Position numbers and translations under genes: made by a program
From: Rufibacter psychrotolerans
Lineage (GTDB): Bacteria > Bacteroidota > Bacteroidia > Cytophagales > Hymenobacteraceae
Assembly: GCF_016924645.1 (NCBI RefSeq)
Contig: NZ_JAFFJV010000003.1
Span: 248,001 to 312,000 of the forward strand
DNA length: 64,000 nucleotides
Direction: 5' to 3'
The notes under the pieces: model-generated
The model's input: only the letters and a program-made list of their open reading frames with translations
What the model was told of the DNA's origin: nothing
Database searches by the model: none
Shown here: positions 54,181 through 63,335 of the stretch, in pieces
How the letters are laid out: each line of letters begins with the position of its first letter
Position numbering within the stretch: position 1 is the stretch's first letter

Positions 54181-57100
54181 TTGAAAAAACATCGTTTTCT
54201 CCCCCTAGTGCTCCTGTTCCTCTTCTTAGTAGGAGCTATGAACCTGCAGGGGCAGAACCGTGGTTCCAAGTCCACCAAATCTGCCCAGAAAAAGACGGCT
54301 GCTGCCAAGAAGCCCAAAACCAAGAAAGCTGCCGCTGCGGCGTTCAATCCTAAAACAGATCCTCCTTTTCTGGGCGCCAACCAGAAATGGGTAGACTCTG
54401 TCTTTAAAACCCTTACGCCCGAAGAGCGCATTGCGCAGCTCATCATGATTCCGGTGTACTCTAACAAGAACCAGGCGCACATTGACTCTATCAGTCGGTT
54501 GGTGACTACCTACAAAGTAGGCGGTCTGATCTTCTTCCAGGGCGGACCGGTACGGCAGGCGCACATGACCAACCGCTACCAGCGCGAAAGCAAAGTGCCT
54601 TTGATGATTTCTATTGACGGTGAGTGGGGTCTGGCCATGCGCCTGGACAGCACCGTGCGGTTTCCGTACCAGATGGCGCTGGGCGGTATTGAAGACGAAC
54701 GCCTGATCTATGACATGGGTGCCGAAATTGCCCGCCAGTGCCGCCGCCTGGGCATTCACGTGAACTTTGCGCCGGTGATTGACGTGAACAACAACGCCAA
54801 CAACCCGGTCATCGGCTTCCGCTCCTTCGGCGAAGACAAATACAACGTGGCCCGCAAAGCTATGGCCTACGTGAAAGGTATGCAGGACAACAAAGTGCTG
54901 GCCAATGCCAAACACTTCCCCGGCCACGGTGATACCAACGTAGACTCGCACTATGGTTTGCCAGTCATCCACTTCTCTAAACTGCGCCTGGATTCCGTGG
55001 AGCTGTACCCTTTCCGGGAACTGATGGCAAACGGCCTGGGTAGCTTGATGGTGGCGCACATGAACATTCCGGTGCTGGACAACACCAAAGACTTGGCCTC
55101 TACCCTTTCCAAACCCATTGTAACCGATCTACTCAAGAAAGAAATGGGCTACAAAGGTCTGGTGTTCACCGATGCCCTGAACATGCAGGGCGTGGCGAAG
55201 TTCTACGCCCCCGGGGTGGTAGACGTGAAAGCCCTGCTGGCCGGTAATGACGTGCTTTTGAACACCATGGATGTGAAAACCACCATTGAGGAAGTAAAGA
55301 AAGCCATCGCCAACAAAGAAATCACGCAGGCCGAGATTGACACGCGCGTACGCAAAGTGCTGGCCGCCAAACAGTGGATGGGCCTTGACAACTGGAAACC
55401 CATTGAGACCGAAAACCTCATTGCCGACCTGAACAACCCTACCGCCGACTACATCAACCGCCAGCTGACCGAGGCCTCCTTGACGCTTCTGCGCAACAAG
55501 AACCAGATTCTGCCCATCAAGACGCTGGATACGCTGAAGGTTGCCGCCCTGGCCATCGGGACCAACACCGAGACAGATTTCCAGCGGAACCTGGCCAAAT
55601 ACACCCAGGTAGACAATTTCTTCCTGCCCCCTACCAACTCCATCGCTGATCTGCAGGCCTTGAAAGAGAAGCTGAAAGGCTACAACATGATTCTGGTGGG
55701 GGTGCACAAACTGCAACTGAAAGCCTCCGGCACCGGGACCTTCGGGATTACCGCCGAGATGAACTTGTTCCTGAAAGACCTCATCCGCACCAAGCCAACG
55801 GTGGTGAGCGTGTTTGGGAACGTGTATAGCCTCACCCGCTTTGAGGACATTGAGAAAGCCCACGGCGTCCTGGCGGCTTACCAGGAAAACGAACTCACCC
55901 AGGACGTAGCCGCTCAGATCATCTTTGGAGGCGTGGGCGCGAAAGGCAAACTGCCGGTGAACGTGTCCAACTCCTTCAGGATTGGCGATGGTCTGAGAAC
56001 CGAAGGCGGTCTTAGACTGGCGTACACGCAGCCAGAGGCCGTTGGCCTGAGATCAGAGGATTTTGCCGGTATTGATACCCTGGTAAACGAAGCCATCAGA
56101 GCCAAAGGCACGCCGGGTGCGCAAGTACTGGTAGCCAAGAACGGTAAAGTGATTTACTACAAATCGTTTGGATACCACACGTATGAGAACCAGACCCCGG
56201 TACAGAACACTGATTTGTACGACCTGGCTTCCGTTACCAAAATCACCACGGCGCTGGCCGCTTACATGAAACTGAACGGCGAAGGCCGCTTTGACGTGGA
56301 CAAAACCCTGGGCGAGTACCTGCCCCTGATGAAGGAGTCTAACAAAGCGAACCTGAAGTACCGCGACATCCTTACCCACCAGGCCCGCCTGAAATCCTGG
56401 ATTCCGTTCTGGAGAGAGGAACTGAAAAAGAACGGCGAACTGAAGAGCAGCGTGTTCAGCCCAGATTCATCGGCTAAGTTCCCCATCAGAGTCGCCAAGA
56501 ACCTGTTCATCCACAAAGACCACGCGCAGGAGATTTACAAGCAGATCAAAGAATCTCCGCTCAACGAGAAACCAGGCTACGTGTACTCAGACCTGTCGTT
56601 CATTCTGGCCCCGCTGGTAGTGAAAAACATCACCGGCGAGGATTTTGAGTCTTACCTGAAGAAGAACATCTACAAGCCGCTGGGCGCTACTACGCTCACG
56701 TTCAACCCGTACAAGAGCTATCCATTGTCTCGCATTGTGCCTACCGAGGTAGACACTCTGTTCCGCAAGCAACTGCTGCACGGCACCGTGCATGACGAAG
56801 GCGCTGCCATGCTGGGCGGCATCAGCGGGCACGCTGGTTTGTTCGGGAACGCGAATGACCTGGCCAAGGTAATGCAACTGTACCTGAACGACGGTATCTA
56901 TGCCGGCAAGCGCATCATCGCTGATAACGTGGTGAGCACCTTCAGCAAATGCCAGTTCTGCCCAGACAACTACCGCGCCCTCGGGTTTGACCGTCCGTCT
57001 AAGCCAGGCACGGTGAACGGAAACGCTGCGCAGAGTGCCCCGGCCGAGAGCTTCGGGCACACCGGCTTCACCGGCATCTATAGCTGGGTTGATCCGGTAA

Positions 57101-57267
57101 ACGACCTTGTGTACATCTTCCTGTCTAACCGCGTGCACCCCACCCGCGAAAGCTCCGTGCTAAGCAAGCTGAATACCCGCACCAAAGTGATGCAGGTGGT
57201 ATATGACGCCATGGCCAAAGCCAAATCTGCTCCTAAAGCCGAAAGCACTCTGGAAAGCAAGCGTTAG
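54181..57267 (+). CDS. GH3 beta-N-acetylhexosaminidase fused to class C beta-lactamase-like domain
   Basis: 1028 aa, TTG start, signal peptide to about residue 24. Residues about 60-600 are a NagZ-like glycoside hydrolase: AKHFPGHGDTNVDSHYGLP (about 242-260, with the NagZ His/Asp pair) and GLVFTDALNMQGV (nucleophile Asp about 330), followed by a GH3 C-domain. Residues about 625-1015 are a serine hydrolase: LASVTKITT (SxxK about 684), GYVYSDLSF (YSD about 801) and FGHTGFTG (HTG about 960). This two-enzyme fusion is recurrent in Bacteroidota and probably splits muropeptides at sugar and peptide or ester ends in the periplasm. Confidence 0.92.
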   Translation: MKKHRFLPLVLLFLFLVGAMNLQGQNRGSKSTKSAQKKTAAAKKPKTKKAAAAAFNPKTDPPFLGANQKWVDSVFKTLTPEERIAQLIMIPVYSNKNQAHIDSISRLVTTYKVGGLIFFQGGPVRQAHMTNRYQRESKVPLMISIDGEWGLAMRLDSTVRFPYQMALGGIEDERLIYDMGAEIARQCRRLGIHVNFAPVIDVNNNANNPVIGFRSFGEDKYNVARKAMAYVKGMQDNKVLANAKHFPGHGDTNVDSHYGLPVIHFSKLRLDSVELYPFRELMANGLGSLMVAHMNIPVLDNTKDLASTLSKPIVTDLLKKEMGYKGLVFTDALNMQGVAKFYAPGVVDVKALLAGNDVLLNTMDVKTTIEEVKKAIANKEITQAEIDTRVRKVLAAKQWMGLDNWKPIETENLIADLNNPTADYINRQLTEASLTLLRNKNQILPIKTLDTLKVAALAIGTNTETDFQRNLAKYTQVDNFFLPPTNSIADLQALKEKLKGYNMILVGVHKLQLKASGTGTFGITAEMNLFLKDLIRTKPTVVSVFGNVYSLTRFEDIEKAHGVLAAYQENELTQDVAAQIIFGGVGAKGKLPVNVSNSFRIGDGLRTEGGLRLAYTQPEAVGLRSEDFAGIDTLVNEAIRAKGTPGAQVLVAKNGKVIYYKSFGYHTYENQTPVQNTDLYDLASVTKITTALAAYMKLNGEGRFDVDKTLGEYLPLMKESNKANLKYRDILTHQARLKSWIPFWREELKKNGELKSSVFSPDSSAKFPIRVAKNLFIHKDHAQEIYKQIKESPLNEKPGYVYSDLSFILAPLVVKNITGEDFESYLKKNIYKPLGATTLTFNPYKSYPLSRIVPTEVDTLFRKQLLHGTVHDEGAAMLGGISGHAGLFGNANDLAKVMQLYLNDGIYAGKRIIADNVVSTFSKCQFCPDNYRALGFDRPSKPGTVNGNAAQSAPAESFGHTGFTGIYSWVDPVNDLVYIFLSNRVHPTRESSVLSKLNTRTKVMQVVYDAMAKAKSAPKAESTLESKR

Positions 57268-57289
57268 TCAAGCATTCTAGCTGATATCA

Positions 57290-57325
57290 AAAAGGCCGCT
57301 CTGGATAACCGGAGCGGCCTTTCTG
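57290..57325 (+). terminator. Intrinsic terminator after the GH3 fusion
   Basis: AAAGGCCGCTC - TGGATAACC - GGAGCGGCCTTT, followed by TCTGTTT. Confidence 0.85.
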
Positions 57326-57334
57326 TTTGGTGGT

Positions 57335-57370
57335 GTTTTCAAGCTAATTTCCTGAAAGCAGGTCTAAAAC
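57335..57370. repeat. Nested-hairpin repeat downstream of the GH3 terminator
   Basis: GTTTTCAAGCTAATTTC, then GAAAGCAGGTCTAAAAC, exactly 36 bp, imperfect. Confidence 0.6.
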
Positions 57371-57435
57371 GAAGAATCGGTCTTTGCCAATCTTTAATCC
57401 ATTTGACCATCCCTTCTACAATTCTTTCAGCCATC

Positions 57436-57558
57436 CCCTTTGTCATCCTGAAAGGCAACTATCTCCTTTGTCATCCTGAAAGGATCTTGCGGGCGAACGG
57501 TAAAGGCGTTTCTTTAAAGCTTTCCTAGCTTGTTCACAAGATCCTTCCAAGATGACAA
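57436..57558. repeat. 91-bp inverted-repeat element, copy 2, with a partial end
   Basis: The complete copy is 57468-57558 (TTGTCATCCTGAAAGGATCT ... GATCCTTCCAAGATGACAA). A lone left end (TTGTCATCCTGAAAGG) stands at about 57440-57456, suggesting an earlier or broken copy. The remaining gap to 57728 has no recognised gene. Confidence 0.7.
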
Positions 57559-57728
57559 CACAGGAAGGGCACGATGACTATGGGAATTAGAAAGGACAGA
57601 ATGACAACGGGAAAGACAAGGACAGGAAAGTGACAGAATAGAGCAGATAGTAGAAAAGGATAGTCATGCCCCGAGTTTGCATCGGGGGACTTCCTGAGCC
57701 AGGTTCCTCCGGGAACTGGTTTGGTGGG

Positions 57729-58619
57729 TCAATTACTCAGCGTCAACTGGAAGTGCGGCGTGGCCGAGGTGATGGCGTCACCTTCGCGTTGGTTGGTGCT
57801 CACCCATTTGCCCTGGTGGTAGATCCAGCTGTTGGGGCTTTTGTTCTCGGGACCGTAGCAGCGGAGGCTGGGTTCATAGGAGATGCGGGCCGAGCCTTGT
57901 TTCTCACCGGTCTCAGGGTCTACCGGCTCGTAGCGGTTCTGTTTGATGATGAGCCACTCAAAGGCAATGAAAAACCCTTTGGTTGGCATCTGCAGGTCAT
58001 ACTGGCTTACATTCAGACTCACGGTTCTGATGCCTTTAGGCGCGGTACCCATGAGCGGTACCGAGAGCAGATGCTTGCCTGGTTCGCCGTTCTCCCCTAC
58101 CTGCAGCAGATGCACCCGGAATGAGGCATTCTTGATATTGCTCAAGGCCACCAACGAGATTTCATCCAGGAAAGGAGTAGCGGCGTAGGAAGATTTGTAA
58201 GGAATGTACTGGGCCACAATCCAGGGCGTGCCGTTGCTCCCGAAGGAGTACTCCGTGCGATCGTCCAGTTTGTTGATGATGAATTTGCTGCGCTTGGTGC
58301 TTTTCTTCACCGTTACGGTGCTCAACGCCACCGCAGACGGCACCAAGGCTACCTTCATGTTCCCGGCCGGAATGGTAAGACGGGTTCTTTCGTAGCCTAG
58401 GCAGGAAATGACCAGCGTTTTGCCCTGCAGGTTGGTTTGCCCCAGGCTGAACTCACCTTTCTCTGTGGAGGTGGTGCCCAGGTTCTCGTCCTCCACCCAG
58501 ATGTTGGCGTAGGCCACAGGTTTACCGCTGGCTTTGTCTGTGATAATTCCTTTTACCTGACCAAACCCCGCGCCCGCAGACCACAGGAAAACGAAAAGCA
58601 GAAGAATCGCTGGTTTCAT
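57729..58619 (-). CDS. Carboxypeptidase-regulatory-like protein, secreted
   Basis: 296 aa from the ATG at 58619; the 31 residues upstream of it do not look coding. Signal peptide ends near GAGFGQ. Residues 20-100 form a CarboxypepD-reg-like domain (VKGIITDKASGKPVAYANIWVEDENLGTTSTEKGEF). The remainder is a beta-rich domain without a name I recognise (FIINKLDDRTEYSFGSNG, HLLQVGENGEPGKHLLSVPL, GFFIAFEWLIIKQN). No barrel or plug is evident, so it is probably a periplasmic or surface-bound accessory protein. Confidence 0.75.
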   Translation of the reverse strand: MKPAILLLFVFLWSAGAGFGQVKGIITDKASGKPVAYANIWVEDENLGTTSTEKGEFSLGQTNLQGKTLVISCLGYERTRLTIPAGNMKVALVPSAVALSTVTVKKSTKRSKFIINKLDDRTEYSFGSNGTPWIVAQYIPYKSSYAATPFLDEISLVALSNIKNASFRVHLLQVGENGEPGKHLLSVPLMGTAPKGIRTVSLNVSQYDLQMPTKGFFIAFEWLIIKQNRYEPVDPETGEKQGSARISYEPSLRCYGPENKSPNSWIYHQGKWVSTNQREGDAITSATPHFQLTLSN

Positions 58620-58642
58620 GCCGCGTGCGTTGGATGAAGAAG

Positions 58643-58682
58643 CTGTTTTCAGGCTGTCTTGAAGAAAACAACCCGAAAACAG
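58643..58682. repeat. Nested-hairpin repeat with altered arms
   Basis: CTGTTTTCAGG ... GAAAACAG (58643-58650 and 58675-58682), lying between the DUF3616 stop and the next minus-strand start. Confidence 0.6.
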
Positions 58683-58760
58683 GATCTTGAAGAGAGAGAT
58701 CAATTCCTTCAACGCTGATCTCGGGTTCTTATTTGGTGCGCCGTTAAATTTTCCGTGAGG

Positions 58761-59861
58761 TTACACCTTGTACACATCGGCTAAGACCACGTGCTCATCT
58801 GGCTTCCGATTGTCGGCGGGGCTGTCAAATACCACCAGCAGGTGCTCGTCATCAAATACGGCCAATCCTTCGGCTTTGTCCTGGCCCGAGGTGGAGCCGC
58901 TGCCGTGGGGTACGTCAAAAAGGTGTTCCACTTCTTTGCGATGCACCATCTGCTCGCCTTTTTTGGTCTTGTTCATGGCATCGGGCCAGCGGAACACGGC
59001 AATGGTACCGTCCAAATCCATGGAGGGGCCCGCCAGAATGTACAGGTCATCTCCTTTGATCCTGAGTTCCCTTATTCCCTGCCCGCCCAGGTGCAGAAAG
59101 TGCTTTTTGTACAGCGTGCCGTCTTCATTGGCCTTCAACTGCAGGTATCCTTTTTCCTCGGCGTCTTCCAGTTGCAGCTCCAGGATCATGGCCCAACCTC
59201 GCAATACGGGACCACGCAAACCTACAAAAACGCGTCCCTGATGGATGGATAGTCCTTCAATGTCAAATCCGTTGTCTTTTCCGGGAATAGGCAAGAAATG
59301 GGCCAGGTGCGGGTCTTTCTCAATGGCGTCCATGAGCTGATTGGTTTTGCCCGAGCTCATGAGTTGTGCCGCCCGCAGGGTCTTGTCTGGATCCTCGGGA
59401 TCAGAGCATTTTTTGCACAGGGTGTACTCGCCGGTGGTGGCGTCCTGCACCAGCGGAATACGGGCCAGCAGGTAGCGGTTGGCCTCGCCTTTCACCTGCG
59501 CCAGGCGCTTAATCTGCTTCTCCACCGAGTCTTCTTTGCGCGGTTTCTTGCGCTTGAGGCTGTGCGAGCCCACCAACCAAAGGTACCCGTCACTTTCAGA
59601 CAGGCCTTCTATGTCTATCTCAGAGTTGGTGCCGTCGGGTAGGTCCAGGTACTGGGTGAGGTCAAAGTGCACGTGCTCGCCAAAGGAGTGATCCCCGGTT
59701 TTCTTCAGGCGCTCCAGGGTGGTTTGCTCATCGCAGCTCAGCCATAGGTAGTCGCCGGTGCGCAGGACCGTAGAAAGGCCGTCTCGCACGTGTTTGCCGG
59801 TGGCGGTGATGCTGTGGGTGGAGTTAAACTGAAGTTCAAGATGAAAGGCAAGGTTCTTCAT
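58761..59861 (-). CDS. DUF3616 domain protein
   Basis: 366 aa without signal peptide. It reads like a beta-propeller: repeated strands with GLSESDGYLWLVGSHS, DIEGLSIHQGRVFVGLRGPVLRGWAMIL, LRIKGDDLYILAGPSMDLDGTIAVFRW and AEGLAVFDDEHLLVVFDSP. The DIEGLS ... GLRGP pattern marks DUF3616, a family of unknown function. A CxxC (CKKC) in the middle is of unclear meaning. Confidence 0.82.
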   Translation of the reverse strand: MKNLAFHLELQFNSTHSITATGKHVRDGLSTVLRTGDYLWLSCDEQTTLERLKKTGDHSFGEHVHFDLTQYLDLPDGTNSEIDIEGLSESDGYLWLVGSHSLKRKKPRKEDSVEKQIKRLAQVKGEANRYLLARIPLVQDATTGEYTLCKKCSDPEDPDKTLRAAQLMSSGKTNQLMDAIEKDPHLAHFLPIPGKDNGFDIEGLSIHQGRVFVGLRGPVLRGWAMILELQLEDAEEKGYLQLKANEDGTLYKKHFLHLGGQGIRELRIKGDDLYILAGPSMDLDGTIAVFRWPDAMNKTKKGEQMVHRKEVEHLFDVPHGSGSTSGQDKAEGLAVFDDEHLLVVFDSPADNRKPDEHVVLADVYKV

Positions 59862-59900
59862 AGGTTTGGCTTTGCGAACGGGATACTTCTTTAAAGTAAC

Positions 59901-59975
59901 GCGTTTTACGGCTATTTTAAGAAAAGTACGCCAAAAACAGAACGCGACAACCCGGGGTGGAGTTGTCGCGTTCTG
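59901..59975 (-). terminator. Terminator of the 59997-60476 gene joined to a nested hairpin
   Basis: CAGAACGCGACAAC (59938-59951) and GTTGTCGCGTTCTG (59962-59975) form an exact 14-bp stem; on the minus strand five T follow. The adjoining 59901-59937 is a nested-hairpin copy (GTTTTACGGCTATTTT ... AAAA). Confidence 0.8.
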
Positions 59976-59996
59976 GGCCTTCGGTTTGGGAAAGGT

Positions 59997-60476
59997 CTAC
60001 TCTCCGTCTTCGTCGGTGGGCTCTTCTATGATGTTGCTGTTTCTTTCAGATTTGAAGTTGGGGAAAGCGTCGTTGCCTTCTTCCAAGGCTTGGGCCAAGG
60101 CCGGATTGGCCTGCAGGCGCTTGTTCACCGCAGGGTCAAACATGAGCTCAAAGATGGACTTGAAATACGGCTTGGCCTGAAAACGCTTCTGAAAGGCCTC
60201 TTTCTCGGCTTCGCCCAGGGCTTTCACTTCCTGCGCCCACTTCTCCAATTCGGGCTTCAGCTTACGCATTTCGGCAGCAGCTTCAGTAGAGGCGCTTTTG
60301 AGCAGGGCCATGGTTTTCTGGTCATCCTTCTCCTGGAACGCCAATTTCATTTTACTGGCGTAGGTGTTCATGATCTTGTCCATCTTCGCTTCGGTGGGGT
60401 TGATGCCCGCCTGCGCCGACACCATCAGCAGGGAGAACACCAAACTCAGCAACCCCGTGGCAATCCGTTTCATCAT
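59997..60476 (-). CDS. Secreted helical protein of unknown function
   Basis: 159 aa. The first Met is doubled; signal peptide ends near SAQA. The mature part is mainly charged alpha-helix (EAKMDKIMNTYASKMKLAFQEKDDQKTM, AEMRKLKPELEKWAQEVKALGEAEKEAFQKRFQ), with an acidic tail EEPTDEDGE. No family recognised. It follows the MacA-like gene by 93 nt on the same strand and may end that operon. Confidence 0.6.
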   Translation of the reverse strand: MMKRIATGLLSLVFSLLMVSAQAGINPTEAKMDKIMNTYASKMKLAFQEKDDQKTMALLKSASTEAAAEMRKLKPELEKWAQEVKALGEAEKEAFQKRFQAKPYFKSIFELMFDPAVNKRLQANPALAQALEEGNDAFPNFKSERNSNIIEEPTDEDGE

Positions 60477-60569
60477 CTTTTTACCTGATTGAATTAAACA
60501 ATTTATTTAAAGCATAGACCACCAAGGTAGCGGCCGTCCTTCTGTGATTTTTAATCCTAGCCTACTCTT

Positions 60570-61685
60570 TTACGACTCCTTTTTGGGTTCATCTGGTTTG
60601 GCGGCTTCTATGACTTTCACCTTGTCATTGGGTTTGAGGCCTTCCACCACCTGGATGTTGATGCCGTCAGACAGGCCAGTTTTCACCAGTTTTTTCTGGA
60701 ACTGCTGCGGCGCGGTCTCCACCTCTACAAACACGCTGTCTTTGCCTTTCTTCCCGAACTGCAGCAAGCCTTCTTTAATAGCCAGCACGTTGTCTTTCTG
60801 GTCCAGCACAATATCAGCGTTGGCGCTGTAACCGGCCCGCAGGAAATCGCCGGGCTGCAGCAGCACCTGGGCTTTCACCTGGAACTTCACGGCGCCTTCT
60901 TCCAGCACACCCTTCGGCGCGATGTACTCCAGTTTGGCTTTGAATACCTTGTCCTCGATGGCCCCAATGGTGAGGTTCAGGTCCATGCCCTCGCGCAGTT
61001 TGCCCACCTCAGACTCATCAATCTTGCCCTCAAAGATGAGGCTCTTCATATCTGCCACGGCCGCAATGGTGGTGCCCTCGTTGAAGTTGTTGCGCTCAAT
61101 CACCGATGCGCCCACTTTCACGGGCACGTCCAGCACCATGCCGTCCACGGTGGAGATGATGATGTTGGAACCGCCGGTCCGCCGCGAGGTACCCGATTTC
61201 ACCAGCTGGCGGTTGTTCTCCGCTGAGGTCAGGTCTTCTCTCCGCAGCCGGTACTCCATCACAAACTTGTTGTATTCCTGCTCGGCAATCACTTTCTGGT
61301 CAAACAACTGCTTCTGGCGCTCCATCTCGCGCTTGGCCTGCTCAAACGCAATTTTGGCGGTCTGTACGCTGGTCTCGGCGTTGTTCACGTTCACCATGTT
61401 GGGTACAATCCGGATCTTGGCAATCCGCTGCCCGGCGCGCACGCTCTGGCCCGCCTCTACGTACAGTTCCTCCACAATGCCCGATACCTGCGGCTTGATC
61501 TGGATTTCCTTTCTGGGCACAATAGAACCGGTGGCCACGGTTTTCTTCACGATATCGGTGTAGAACGGCTTCTCGGTCTGGTACACCACGGGGTCGGCGT
61601 TCGCTTTCTTGTAGAAATAGTAGCTGATCCAGACGGTGCCGGCCAAGAACAAGAGAATGAAAAAACCTAATACTACCTTTTTCAT
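60570..61685 (-). CDS. Efflux periplasmic adaptor (MacA/HlyD-like membrane-fusion protein)
   Basis: 371 aa. N-terminal membrane anchor (VVLGFFILLFLAGTVWISYYFY), then the lipoyl half IVPRKEIQIKPQVSGIVEELYVEAGQSVRAGQRIAKI, a coiled-coil hairpin (about 100-160, VNNAETSVQTAKIAFEQAKREMERQKQLFDQKVIAEQEYNKF), the second lipoyl half with VDGMVLDVPVKVGASV, and a beta-barrel GKIDESEVGKLREG. It links an inner-membrane transporter to an outer-membrane channel. The two MacB-like permeases upstream on the same strand are the likely partners. Confidence 0.88.
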   Translation of the reverse strand: MKKVVLGFFILLFLAGTVWISYYFYKKANADPVVYQTEKPFYTDIVKKTVATGSIVPRKEIQIKPQVSGIVEELYVEAGQSVRAGQRIAKIRIVPNMVNVNNAETSVQTAKIAFEQAKREMERQKQLFDQKVIAEQEYNKFVMEYRLRREDLTSAENNRQLVKSGTSRRTGGSNIIISTVDGMVLDVPVKVGASVIERNNFNEGTTIAAVADMKSLIFEGKIDESEVGKLREGMDLNLTIGAIEDKVFKAKLEYIAPKGVLEEGAVKFQVKAQVLLQPGDFLRAGYSANADIVLDQKDNVLAIKEGLLQFGKKGKDSVFVEVETAPQQFQKKLVKTGLSDGINIQVVEGLKPNDKVKVIEAAKPDEPKKES

Positions 61686-62045
61686 GATATTACACTGCTT
61701 ATGATGTTTGAATGCGCGGTTACCCCTATGCCGGGGCTGAATCTTCCTTCGTTTAATGCTCGTTTTCTATAAATCAGGCGAAAAACAGAGGTTCCTGTTG
61801 TTTCTCGTCTTATCGGGTTCTACTGGCGCGAGTCTCCGAACTCGTGCCTATGGATAACGGGAAGTCTCCAGACTTCCCTCGCTGCCCCGCAGCGAAAGCG
61901 GGACAGTTGATTTTCTTTGGCGCGGATTTACTCATGGCTCCCGGCGAGTCTGGCGACTCGCATCATCCCAAAGTCACGAGTCCGGGGACTCGCGCCAGCC
62001 ACTACAGCATTAGCACATCAGCACATTAAAAAGTCAACCCATTGA
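61686..62045. repeat. Gap with hairpin repeats inside the efflux operon
   Basis: Between the permease gene and the adaptor gene. It holds TGGCGCGAGT ... ACTCGTGCC (61824-61848), GGGAAGTCT-CC-AGACTTCCC (61859-61878), CGCTG-CCCC-GCAGCG (61880-61894), GCGAGTC-TGG-CGACTCGC (about 61943-61961) and GTCACGAGTCC ... GGACTCGCGCC (61974-61997), plus a degenerate nested hairpin at 61763-61790. Confidence 0.6.
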
Positions 62046-63296
62046 TTACTCATCTTTGAGCGCCTCCACGGGGTTCACTCTTGCTGCTTTGGTAGCCGGA
62101 ATAAGCCCCGCCAGGGCTCCCATGACCACCAGCAGCACTACCGCCATGAGCGCCACCCTGGGATCCACCTCCGGGCTTGCGAAGAAGCCGGCGTCCACTT
62201 TGAACTTGTTCATCAGGTACTCAATCAGGGCCACCAGCCCGGTGCCAGCAATGAGCCCGGTTAAACCCGCAATGCTGGTAATCACCACCGATTCCTGTAA
62301 AATCAAGCTGATCACCGACCACGGCGTAGCCCCTAGCGCCTTCCGGATGCCGATTTCCTTCGTGCGTTCCTTCACCACGATGAGCATAATGTTGCCCACC
62401 CCAATGATGCCCGCAATGATGGTCCCGATGCTCACAATCCAGCTGAAGCCCGAGATTCCGGCAAACAGCCCCTGCACGTCTTTGAATTCTTTCTCCACGT
62501 TGGCAGAGCCGAAGGCTTTCAGATCGGTAGGCGCTACCTGGTGGCGCTGGGCCAACAGCGTTTTCACTTTTTCCTCCACTACCTCAGCGGGTACGCCCGG
62601 GGCCGGAATGATCTTGAAATGTCCGATGCGGTTAGGTTGGTTGAAGGTCTGCTGCAGCGTGGTATTGGGGATGTAAATGGTCTGGGAAGCGTACACAATG
62701 TCCTCGCCTTTGCCCACCGGCGTGAACATTCCCACCACTTGGAAATGACTGCCCTTGATGTTGATGTATTTGCCGATGGGATCTTCGCCGGTTTTGAACA
62801 GCACTTCCTGCACCCGTGGTCCGATCACCGCCACTTTGCGCTTCTCCTCAATGTCAATGCGGTTCACGAAGCGACCAGTGGAAATGGTGAGCGGGTCCAC
62901 GTACAGCATCTCGGGGTAATCGCCGCTCACGTTGAAGGAGGAGTTCTTGTCGCCGTAGCTCACCGTAAAGGTTCCGTCCAGGCCGTTGCTGGGTGAGAGA
63001 ACGCCCACCTCCGGAACCTGCTCCTGAATGGCCTTGACATCGTCATTGGTGAGGTGCACAAACCGGCCTGCTTTCAGGCCCATGTAGGGCACGCTGGTGC
63101 GCTGGGTCCAGACAAACACTGCGTTCTTGGCAATGTTGAAGTCATTGGTAATGCCGTGCTCCAGGCCTTTGCCCGCGCCCAACAAGAGCACCAGCATGAA
63201 GATGCCCCAGAACACGCCAAACGCCGTGAGCCCCGTCCTGAGCTTGTGCTTCTTGACAGTGGCGTAAATCTCAGCCCATTTGTCTACATCAATCAT
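62046..63296 (-). CDS. MacB-like ABC transporter permease, complete
   Basis: 416 aa. One helix near the N-terminus (GLTAFGVFWGIFMLVLLLGAG), a large periplasmic MacB_PCD domain (residues about 45-270), then three C-terminal helices of the FtsX domain (WIVSIGTIIAGIIGVGNIMLIVVKERTKEIGIRKALGATPWSVISLIL ... PATKAARVNPVEALKDE). No ATPase domain is present, so the NBD must be another gene. It is paralogous to the partial gene at 63457-64000 and lies in an operon with it and the MacA-like adaptor. Confidence 0.88.
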   Translation of the reverse strand: MIDVDKWAEIYATVKKHKLRTGLTAFGVFWGIFMLVLLLGAGKGLEHGITNDFNIAKNAVFVWTQRTSVPYMGLKAGRFVHLTNDDVKAIQEQVPEVGVLSPSNGLDGTFTVSYGDKNSSFNVSGDYPEMLYVDPLTISTGRFVNRIDIEEKRKVAVIGPRVQEVLFKTGEDPIGKYINIKGSHFQVVGMFTPVGKGEDIVYASQTIYIPNTTLQQTFNQPNRIGHFKIIPAPGVPAEVVEEKVKTLLAQRHQVAPTDLKAFGSANVEKEFKDVQGLFAGISGFSWIVSIGTIIAGIIGVGNIMLIVVKERTKEIGIRKALGATPWSVISLILQESVVITSIAGLTGLIAGTGLVALIEYLMNKFKVDAGFFASPEVDPRVALMAVVLLVVMGALAGLIPATKAARVNPVEALKDE

Positions 63297-63335
63297 TTCT
63301 GGAGTTCTGAGTTATGAGTTCTGAGTCAACAGTTA

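Noticed and set aside
57666..58124. 152-codon open frame across the end of the CarboxypepD-reg-like gene
   Set aside because: It overlaps a better-supported minus-strand gene for most of its length and has no motif.
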